Shown: positions 10,601-22,600 of the stretch, piece by piece
Layout: each line of letters opens with the position of its first letter
How positions within the stretch are numbered: the first letter of the stretch is position 1
From: Tomocerus qinae
Taxonomy: Eukaryota; Arthropoda; Collembola; Entomobryomorpha; Tomoceridae
Assembly: GCA_020055645.1 (NCBI GenBank)
Contig: CM034548.1
Coordinates: 49,282,296 to 49,346,295, forward strand
DNA length: 64,000 nucleotides
Reading direction: 5' to 3'
Made by a program: the position numbers and the translations under genes
The notes under the pieces: model-generated
Database searches by the model: none
Seen by the model: the letters and a program-made list of their open reading frames with translations, nothing else
Told to the model about the DNA's origin: nothing

Positions 10601-13600
10601 TGTGTTACAATTTTAAGAACTAGAATTTAGGTATGAGAAGGATGAATAGGTTTGCTCATTGGGAAAGAATTGGATTGACAAATAAATGCTTAGGTTGTAA
10701 TTTACAAGCCTTACAAAGTAATTAGATTACACACTGAACTAAAAATTACAATTCCTTACATTACCATACAATAAAAGTCCAACTAATACTAAAAATGCCT
10801 ATGTACATAACAATATGTAGTTAAAAGGCCACAACGGGTTTGCATCCCCTCTCCCCTGAAATCGAAGAATTGCTTCTAAATGAAAAAAAAATCTTGGTGT
10901 AATTTACCTTATCTATGTGTGGCTGTTGCATTAGTAGGGGATATGTGGAGTAGAATGTTATGAATCTATGCTCAGCGTAATGGTTGCTTCTACTATTACT
11001 CATAAATATCTCAGTGGGTCAAAGCATTGCGAATATAGGACATTATGTATAATCCACCACCACAGGAAGGGAAGAGGGTATAATAGCCGCTAAGCTATAA
11101 AACGGAGAAGGTCGTAGAAAGGAAGAGAAAGCACAAAGGAGCCTTTAGCATCACTCGAGCACGGATATAACTAAAAATAGCCGAACCGTGTGACTACACG
11201 AGAGAGATTCTTCTGCTCGTCTACTCTCTTCTGCCGACTTGCATTTTGGGGGCTCAACATGCAGAGAGAATGCCTCTGATAATAATATACCTACTTAGGT
11301 ACTTTGCAGACTTGACTTGTTGACTTGCAGAGGAGAATGAGAAAGCTTTTAGTTTTCACGAAGGAAGGCTCTCTCTTTGTATGAAGTCAGATTGTGGGGT
11401 CAAGTTGTGACAGCCAAATCTCTCAAAATAATAATATTATGCATATTATTTTATCTGCTGGACATGTATCTATAACTCTCTTCTGCACAAGAAGTTGGAC
11501 TCTCATGCACTGGCCACTCTCAACTTGTTCAATACCTGATGAAAGCAATATGAATTGAGTAGTAGCATAGGCAGGGGGCATCATGTAACTGCAAGCCAAA
11601 AGATAATGCCCACACCGGATCTGTCAAGACTGGAAAATCTCTTCCAAGTCATTGAGATGCATCCTGTACACCATTTTGTACCACTAGCCTCTATAAGGCA
11701 AAGGCAAACTATTTACATATACGGATATGCGGATTATAATCTGCACTACATATTCCTAGTCCGCCTCAACATTCACAAATAAAAATATTCTCAGTATAAA
11801 CCAAACCTAAGTTCCAGTTCCCATCTAAAATGTACTCGAAACGAACGAAAAGAAGAGAAGAAAAAGATTTTAGAACAGGCTCATTTTTAGCCAGATTGAA
11901 ATCACGTATAACAAATGCCGCCAGTGTTGTTTGGTCTTCTCTAAATTGAAATTGGGTTTCCAGGCAATTTAAATTCTTTTCTTTGTTTAGAGAAGGAAGG
12001 GTTTTATGAGGCTTCAGTTAACACAAAGAAAGTTTTGGTTCCAACAAAAAACTGGAGTTCCATAACTAGAACTAACGGCCAAATTAATTTAACTATTAAT
12101 AGGCCCGTTCTCTGAACGGGAAATGGGTAACCCCTTAATGGGGACAGTAGATCATGAGTATGCATTATGCATTAAAAAAGTATGAAAATTGACAGATTAA
12201 AATGTTTAAAAAATTGCTTGCTGCATTGCTACACAACATTCTATGGACGGGGAACAAAATACAATACTTATCGAATCAACATAATAATAGTGAACCAAAT
12301 TCAACATCATTTAACTAAACAAAGTAAATGTTTGAAGTCCATTCATAAGCGCCTGATTTTCATTATATTATCATTAGTATTATATGGATATAATATATAA
12401 TTTTAAATAACCCATCATTCTATAATATAATCGCACTAATACCTGACTATCTATGTCTTGGTACGACAGCCTAGGGAACCTGCATATATTACGTAACGTA
12501 AAACCCCCTCTCCCAAGTGTAGCGCAAGTGCTAGCTGTAACTCTTTTGGGCATCGCTTCCTCCCATCAACTATCAACGTAATATATGCACGTTCCTTGAA
12601 AGCACAAAAGTAAAATGCGCATGCCCCTCCCTCTAAACCAACGAATTGAGTTGTTTCATAATATTATTATAACATCAGAACAATAATACGAATTCACATA
12701 AGATGATTATTGGTGATTGAATGGAAATAATTAGCTAAAGAAGGCAATTCGTTTTCCAAAATCCCGGAATCATATTTTTCTGATTTTAAAGGGGAACATT
12801 CTGGGGTGTTTAATAAAAATAATGTTTTATTATTCCCCATTTGAACCGGAATTGTTTTTATTACTGTGATGGGTTGCCTGCTTAATTTCTCTTGAGTGCC
12901 AGGTTCGCCCCTTAGCTGGGTTCAACTTACTATATAAATACAAAACATTTTGACATATCAGCTTCAAGGCTTCAAGTACAAGGTACGTGTCAAGTTTTAG
13001 ATAACTGTAAACCAATAATTACCAGTTAATAACAAATAAAATATGTAGATTAACAAATTCAAAAGTGTCAGTACAAAATATACTTTCAACTTTGTGTTGA
13101 ACAGATGTAAGACGTAAGATACAAAATACAGCATGCATAAATCATTAAATTCAAAATCAAAATGTGACTTACTTGACACTCAAATCCACAACGTCCTCCA
13201 TTCTAAAAATCAAAACAAAAAATACAATTAGACACTATAATTTATAATACTGAATACAAAATTATAGTTTGAAGCATCCAAAAATTTTAATTTTGTCATT
13301 ATAATGTAATTTTTTCCAGAATTTTTCATATGTTGTTGGAGCACCTGCTAAATGTTACTTTTATGCCAATAAATGAGGTCTGCGGTAAGCGTCATTTTGT
13401 CGGGCAGTGCTCCTGAGCAGAACATGTCATATCCAGATTACCAACAAACTCCGCATGATCATCAAGCACTATTAGTCGTCGTTCGTCATATCGGTAAAAA
13501 ATTTAAAAATCTGTACTCTTTGTTTATCTAATAATTAATATTTGATAATTAATTGTGAATATTATGATTTAGGGCGTCAATTGCGAACGAAACAATTCAA

Positions 13601-16600
13601 CCGCGCGTTCGAGAGAATATCTCGTGTAAATCAAATAAGGTTATATGATTCTCAAAATCATGCTAGAAATATCTGGATACGTTTTCTACGAAGTTATCCT
13701 GTAGAAAATAATGACTGGGGCGATTTCCAAACTCATCGAAAGGCCTTAGGTCTTATATCCATTGGGCAATGTAACTCGCAGGAGGAATTCAACGAATTGT
13801 GCCGTATACACGAATCTCTAAAAGTTAAATACGCCTTCACACTATTTGATTCTCGGTGTATTCTTTTCGGGTTAAACCAAGATGGGAGTGTCTATGAAGG
13901 CCAGCACTCCTCAGATGTTAGTCCATGTGTGGAGTCAATTGAGGCTGACTTTCAAAGTTACGATAAAACAAGACAAGAAAATCACGAAAATGGAAACAGC
14001 CTTTCCAATAATACAACTGAATCCACAACCTCCGCTTCAAATTCCATCACATCCTCAAGTCACAGTAGTGTAAGTCATTGCCGTCTTGTAGATATAGAAA
14101 TTACTTTCGAAATCTGAAAATGGTAAAAAAACTTGAAATTTTTAATAGACCGGAGGACTTACCCTACCAAGAAAAACCCCTAGTTTTAAATAATCCCGTC
14201 ATTTTAAATTGACGAAGTTGTAAATAGACGTCTTTGTTAATAGATGCCATTGTAAATGACAGTGCCGCAGCTAGGGGGCAGTGGGCCCGCCCCCTGGAAA
14301 TCGAAGAAAAGAAAGAAATTTTTGCCTTAAAACCCAAAAAATTTTCATATTTTCACTGATAATTTGTCGACCCCCACCCAAATTGTTTTCTGGCTGCGGC
14401 CTTGGTAAATGATCCCGTTATTTAAAATAGAAGTCATTGTAAATGACCCCGTCATTTTAATTAGACGTCATTGTGAATGACCCCGTCATTTTAGTTAGAC
14501 GTCATTGCAAATGACCCCGTCATTTTAAATAGACGTCATTGTAAATGACCCCGTCATTTTAAATAGCCGTCATTGTAAATGACCCCGTCATTTTAAATAG
14601 ACGTCATGATAAATGACCCCGTCATTTTAAATAGACGTCATTGTAAATGACCCCGCATTTTAAATTGACGTCATTTTAAATAACCTCATCGTTTCAAATG
14701 ACCCCGTCCTTTCAAATGACCCCGTCATTATAAATAATTTCGTCGTATAGAATCACCCCTTCATTTTGATTAACCTCGTTAATTTAAACGAGCCCGTCAA
14801 TACACCCAGGCCGTCACTATACTCAGGCCTTAACAAAAAAGCGAATAAATTCGCACGACAGGATTCTAGAGGGATTTCCCTGGAATTGAATGTGCGATAG
14901 TAAGGCCAACACACCAACCTCCCCTACTTCTGACACCCAAACAGAGCCCCCAGCCGTGATGGCCATCAGACGCCGTTTTATGGTCAAATTTGCCATCAGT
15001 GGCCGCCACTGGTGGGAGAAAATATATGAAGCCATGACAGCCAGCCGCCGCCGCAGTTTTTCCCAAAATTTCCAGCCGCCGAGGGCCACTAAATATCACG
15101 ACTGTGAGCTCTGCATCCAAATCGAGGGAACAAAGTCCTTGTCCGGTTTATTAATTTTTGGAGCATTGACCGTCAATTAGGCCGTGTAAATTTGACCAGC
15201 AATTAGGCGGTGTATATTTGACCTACAATGAAGGAACAAAAAAGAACCTTTATTGATTTTTCCTTTTTTGCTTTTTTGTAAAAAACGTAAGTGTTTACGT
15301 TTCTAAAAGTTGCAAAAAATAAATAAAATGTCTTATTTTGTAGTCCGATATTTATAGATTAGTGATTTAAAACATTATTTCACACTACAAATGTTTTATA
15401 TTTGATTGGTTTGCGTAGTAGTTTTAGACTGACTACGTCTTTATGCATAGGTAAAAAAGCAAAAAAAGTAAAATAGATACCTTTAGGCCAATATAAAGAT
15501 GTGTGTACGGATGTTATGAAATTATGAATGTTATTTCTCGGCCACCGTAACGTTATTTCAAAATGTATTAACAACACAATTTGGTTTATTTGCTGAAGAT
15601 GCTAAATTCCATCCAGATAGAACTTGGTTTTATGCATACACGCTTGCGCGGTGATAAAATTATGAAAGTCACTGCTGTGAGACGTGGTAGTTGATACAAT
15701 TTCTTTCAATTTAATACACCGTGCCGTGACCTTATTTTATACGCAGGAAAGTTTAAAAATTGGCTATTCATAATAAAACTATATTTTTTTCAATTCGCAA
15801 ATGGTTTTAAGCTAATAGGAGGTTAAAAATGTTTTACGTCTTAAATAGAAAAACTAAGTCCATTCTTAAATAGAAAATATTCAGAACGGGATGAAGTGGT
15901 AAACTATTTTTTATTTCAAATCTGTACGTTTTGAATCTGCCACTTATGTGTTAAAGAGATTTATTATCATAAAATTATGACTTCTAATATGACGTCACAA
16001 ATCGTGATGAAGATAGGATTAGGAAGAGTATAAGTAGCCCTTAAAAAGTTTAGGTGGGTGGATATTTATGAATGTAGAATATTTCTTTAATGTGATTCCA
16101 TTTTCGTTGGTCATAGTCATGAATGTCATGGAAGTTGACATTTTCCTTGCATTGACACTATGCAACGGTAGTATATGTAATTAGTTATTCCAAATCAAAA
16201 ATAACAAAATTTTCTAAAACTTCAGCTTATTACGACCAAGGGCCAATATTTTTGTGTTGGAATTTTATTGTGACTATCGGTACTTACTCTGGTCACCCAT
16301 TATGGTCACATTTTTGACTTGGGGTATAATGTTACGCCTACGTTACTCTGACTCATCATTATGCATACTGCCAAGCTTAGATGTAAGCATCCCATCCATT
16401 ATACCCAACATCCCCATCCAGGTGTATGAATTGGCTGAAAGGGATGTGTTGGTGATGGCTGTAATGGTACTTTATTTGGAAACTGGGGATGGCCTATATT
16501 AGAGGGATTACTTTATTTGAATATTGGTGGTGGGCTGGATAAGATATTGATCTTTTCTTGGGTGTTTGGTGATGATGGGATGGATGGGGTTGGATGTTCC

Positions 16601-19600
16601 ATCTTTTGCATTGGATAATATGTTTACCTACAACTTTCGTGTATGCTGCCAAGTGTTAATCTGTTTTATCCGACCAAGCAAATAAACTGCTTCCCCTCAC
16701 GCACCAGGTGGGTGACGGAAATAAGTTTCTGAAATACATTCTATTCATCTTGCAATATTGCCCTGGAATACACACTAACTTTATTTATAACAGGGCCTGG
16801 GCCCTGTGACCGGCTAGTAATCTATAAATGTCATTTTTTTTAAATCTCGTCATTTTAAATAACCTCGTCATTTTAAACATTCCTTTCGTTTTAAATAATC
16901 TCTTTATATTAAATATTCCCGTCATCTTAAATATTCAGTCATTTTCACCTCATCATTTTAAGGTCAGGCAGTAGTACTTGGTTTTCAATGTAATTTCCTA
17001 CTCCAGGAAATCATGGATAAGTCGCCTAATTTTCAAGCAATCTGGGCGTAGTTGATCTCAAAATTTAGGATGAAGATCCTGGAGGGTCACAAGTTTCAGA
17101 TATGTTACAAATTTGACCTGTAAAGGTCACACTGGCCATTCTACCAAAAAGTTTTTTATTTTTTTTGGCGGGATAGGTTTATGAATTTTTTATAAAATAA
17201 CCAAAAGTCTTTTTGAACAAAACGCAAACTTGTGACCCTCCACGACCCTGTAAGAATTTTAGGTAAAAAAATCAAAATTGAAAACGGAAGAGTTTTTGAG
17301 TTTTCCTTGATTTCCTAAAAAAATAAAATTTGAATGGTTTTGTACTCAACTCAATGTAAATAGATCGAGTTCATGCCAAATTCCGGTAGATACCTCGACG
17401 GAGGGGTGGCTCCCCTTAAGTAGCTCTGTTATTTTAATTAGCTACCACTATTTTAATCGTCCTCGTTATTTCTATCTATTTTCTTACCCCGTTGCATTAA
17501 CTAACCAATTCTATGTCAAGTCAAGTCAACCTGTTCAATCCACAACCAAATGATACAAACTAAATAAACATCGCCTTGCTATTAATAGTTTGACTCCGTT
17601 GCGGTCGCCCCGTTCGAGGTGAAAGGGACTAATCCCTTTACATAGCGGAAGCCTGCCTGCTTAAAGAGTAGGACTTTGTCAAATTTTTGAAATTCACTGG
17701 CAAAATATTTTCTACTAAAAAATAAAAAACTGGAGTGGCTACCGTCTTCTTTATTAAGTCGAGTAGGCCAGGAAAAAGTTTGGTAAAGATCAGATGAAAA
17801 CCGTAGGAGGAATATCTGGACAAAGCGTGACAGATCGGAGCGTTTTCTCCCACTCCTTCAATGTTAAAATTGGAAATTCAAAAAATCATAAAACGATTTC
17901 TATGAAAGATATCGTTTTGAAACTCGAAATTTGGGGTTCTGACTATTATCTGCCTATGCAGTAAAAATTTGAAAGTCGTAAGTTGATGTTAAAGGACATT
18001 TGTGCAGCTATTATTATATAGATAAGCCGTCACCGTTTCAATTATTTCAATTTCCTTTTTTGCATCATTTTCACTAATTTGCAGGCTGTGGGTTTTCTAA
18101 CTTTAAACTTTACTATCGGATTTTAATCCTCGAAGGAAGGGGAAGCCATAACTGTCTCAATATAAAATATTCCATCACACCATATTGCATAATAGTCCTT
18201 GAACAAAAATCCATCAATATCCATTGTCGTAATCAGCATTTTTAGGAACCGAGCACCACTATACAACTTAACAAGTGCCAATGTCCATATCCAGTTAAAT
18301 CTCCTCGCAAAGTTTTTTTCCTTTTGCACTTTTTAATACACCTTTAAACATCCAGTTGAATGTTTAATTTTGCAGGGTTTTGGACATCTAGCCCCGTTAT
18401 TTCTATAGAACCACAAAAGCGATTTCTCTAATTTTCACCAACCAACCACAACCAGTGTTCCGTTTTAGCAAAAACGATTATGGCCAGCCAATCGTCTGAA
18501 ATGGCTGAAATGAAGGGAGTAAAAAGGCTGAAAATCAATATTTTTTAAATTTCCCGCCAAATCACGGTAGGTTTTCTCATTCCACATACCCCATTGTTCT
18601 TTTTTTGTCGATTTTAGCCATTTCAGCCATTTTAGCCCCTGGCTAATAAAGGGTGTCACGGAAACTGCTTAACTGGACTTTGTAAACTGGTCTTCGAGCT
18701 TAAGTAAACTGGTCTTCCCGAAAAACGAACTGGTCTTTCCGTAAAAGTAAACTGGTCTTCCCGCAAAACCAACTGGTCTTCCTGAAAAAGTAAACTGGTC
18801 TTCCCGCAAAACCAACTGGTCTTCCGGGAAAAGTAAACTAGTCTTCCGGGTAAAGTAAACTGGTCTTATGAGTCTGACTGTATGCAAAATACTTCACATG
18901 TCATATAAACTGTTACATGTTTATTAGTCCTTCTATATGCATCAAAAACGAAATAGTAATTAACAGTCAAGTAATTTGAATTAATTGTAAGTGAATTATA
19001 CAAAACCACTGATTTAAAATATTGCCAATCACTCAACGACGATTTTTTTCTTTTGGCTCATTATTCTTTTTTGATGAGTCAAGTATGCCAATGCCTATGC
19101 GTAGCAATAGCGTTTGATAGGAAAAGTGTTGTAGGTGCCAAGAGTGAGCATATCTAAATTGATATATCTAGCCTTACCAGGAGGACCAGTTTACTTATGT
19201 CCAAAAGACCAGTTTACTAAGACCAATTTACATACGACCCTAATAAAGAGCTGCTCATCGAACACTGACATGACCATAACTCTGCTAACTTACAGGATAG
19301 AACGGACTATTGGGTTTTCCAAACGTTACAGCCGACAATCTAACTCAAGTTGTACTTTACAGTGATTCGCCCTGACTCCATTGGCTCCCATTTTCCGTAT
19401 AGTTATCCTTATAGAACTGTTACATCTGCATATAAAGACATAGTTTCATACAATTTTGGACACTGTAAACTTGGAATTTCAGTAAACGGGTAATATAAAA
19501 AGTAAAAAAAAGGCTGGCGCGAGCGACAAAATAATGTATTTGGCATAGATTTATAGTCATAGTGGATGGATGAATAAAATGAAATAAAACTTTCCTTATT

Positions 19601-22600
19601 CTTTCTTGCTAAAATGGAATATCTGGGTTTTGCTCCATTTATTAATCTAGAAATGTACAGTAAATATTTTATCTCAATTCCACTTTCCAAAATAACATGG
19701 CCATGGAAAGACAAGTTTGCAAGTTGGGAGTAAAAGAAATGCAGACAGAAAAGAGTAAAGTAGACATCAGGCATTCATCTTCATCAATTTCTGGATACGT
19801 GCTTGGTGATGACTTGATGACTCCATGTCTACAAGGTGCATAGACTACACAAAGTCCATTTACCGAAGCCATATTTGAATGCATAATTTTAGAATATGGT
19901 GTAGGTGTATGTCATGTACCTAAATGCCATAATAGTAAGTATAACTGTTTCGCTCTCACATTAATCTCTTTGTATTCGAAAGACAATGAATCATTTGTTG
20001 CAATACAAAAGCTTAACTTCAGCGCAAACTTCGAATCGAGCAAATCAACGTGGGAGGTCCATTGTAATGCAACATATATATATCCATTGTCTTTCGAATA
20101 CAAAGAGATTAATGTGAGAGCGAAACAGTTATAATACTGCCTGCTTTGTCCTACATGATCCACCTAGAATATTGCAAAGAGAGTCTCTTCTCAATTCACA
20201 ATTCAAATATTCGAGTCAGATTTCACCTCATCCAAGAATTAGAAGAAAGATATTCGGACTAGTAGATTGCACAGTCAGACAACTCAAGTTGTAGTAGGTT
20301 CTACAGCCATAAATAAATGTTTTCTGGTTCAGTAGATCTTCTGTTAAATAATTAGCAGATTAGCAGAGGTAGACTTTAGTCAAGCGTGATCTAAATCCCA
20401 TTTCATTGCCATCAGCTTTTGCAACCGACATCTCTGGCGTCCTGAAAGCCCAACGGAAATGCGGTGCAAATATGGGTGTAATTTAGATATTTAATAAAGT
20501 GTTGGAAGAGATAGGGTCTGATGCAGTCTGTGGCGTTTAAGGATGGAGTAGCGAGATAGAAATAAATAGATACTTAGCATGAAAAGCTCAGTACAATTTA
20601 TGTGGGTATTAAGTGAAAAGCAAAGTGAAAGCGAGAGAAATCCTAACATTGTGGAGAATGTAACTCAACCCGGGCGAAATCCGATATTCGGCATTCAGTG
20701 GCAGAATGCAGTTTCCGTTGTGGTGGAGTGGAGAGATAGACATGTAGATGCCAACGTAGCATCAAGATAAAATGTATCTCCACTTTACTGATCTATAAAA
20801 CTTTCATCATGAAGCATGATCAATAGCCCATCTACTTCAGTCACTCACTCACTCGCACAATCAACACCTTTCCAGATTTTATCCTTTATACTACCATTTC
20901 GATAATATGCAAGTAGGCAGCTTGCTCCTCTGTGATTTCATCACATCAAAGCACCACATCTTTCCAGACTAAACTTGATCTCCAAACGTATCTTTCCATT
21001 TTAAAATTCATGAAATATTGGTAGTCACAATGCATCAATTCGGGTTAGCAGTGCAGATTAAATAATTGTCCTACATTCCAAGTTTACTTGACTCATCAAC
21101 CAGAGTAGCAACTTCTTTAAAACTTTCATTCACGAGTGAACAGATTTTAGATCTCTTTATCTAATGCACATACCTTTCAGACGGTTGAAACTATATAGCC
21201 ATTTTGCTAATCGCACGTTTGCAAGGACGATTTTGAATTGAACAGAAGTTTAGAATTTCTATTTTTAGATCATAGTAGTTTATATTATTGGTACTACGTC
21301 TACAGTAAATATTGAAAGATTTTTCACTATTCCCTCGACTTTCATTTGAAAGTAAATTCCTATTTGGGCCGAATTGGGCTGAATTGGATCAAGTATATTG
21401 TAATTTGTAATAAAACTTACGGAAGCCAATAGGTACAAGCACGTATACTTATCTAGAAAAATATAGTCCAAAAATTGACTGCAATTTTTTTCCGGTTTAA
21501 AAAAAAATTCTCGTTCCATGTAATGGAAGGGGTTACCGCGTTTCCTCTGCCACCTTCTAAATAGGTCTCTGGTTCGGCGATACGTTCAATAGCAAACATA
21601 CCTACATATAAACATAGTTAAATGCATACAAGTAACAAAAGTCTACGATTATAATATATATTAATAGGTTAATATTTCCTCGTTTTTTTCAACTAAGACT
21701 CTATTTTCAGCATCAGTTGTCGAGTACTTTGATTGCCATCGGAAATGATGCAGTTTTTGTGTTATTTTTTTTAATTGTCTCAAAGCACCCACTAGAACAT
21801 TTTGTTTCACAATTTTCCCACCCACTACATTTCATTTTTTTGTTTTCCACTTTTCCCACCCACTTACATTCCATTTTTTTGTTTCCCACTCGAAACCCTA
21901 ATGGGTTGTATAAGTTGTTGTACGTTTGACCTTTACCTGGACTCTTTAGATGAAGATTTTACTAGGTACTCGCTCGATAGCGCCCAGTTTTTATTTCTCA
22001 TTTGCATCTAAATTGACTTGAAGTAGTATTTCTAATTTCTATCTCCCTCAGAATGACTACAATTAAAATATCTCTATTCTGGCTAACTACTTTTACTAGA
22101 CGAATTCAATCTGTTATAACTAAATCTGCCTCTAATGTTAAATGAATTTTCTGTCCTTACAATTAAAATATATTACTAAGTATAGATAGACTAGGAGCAG
22201 AAAGTGAGGCTAGCAGAATGCTCTACTATAATTGAAAATTGTACGTAATGCTAAAAACTGAATTTTCTTTGCCACCGTACGGTCATTGCAACATTGCTTG
22301 GTCATATATAGAAAAGAGAAAAGGCTTAAAATTATACCAAATTTTTTCTGGGAGGATAGAAAAATTGATGTAGTAGATTCATATACATACCTAGGTATAC
22401 CATTCAATGGACATTACAATCTAAATACTATTTTTGACTTTTTTAAATGCAAAGCAGAATAAGCTTTATCTAGCCTATTTCTACTATTCTATAAAACAAG
22501 AATACTCTATATACTCACTGTAAACTTTTTGATTCATTAGTGCGCTCTGTTTTCTCATACTGTGTAAGCATCTGCTGGGGAAAATTTGAAAATTTTCAGT

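Noticed and set aside
18669..18887. Minus-strand frame with repeated EDQ motifs
   Set aside because: It is translation of AACTGGTCTTCC repeats in the nested fold-back element.
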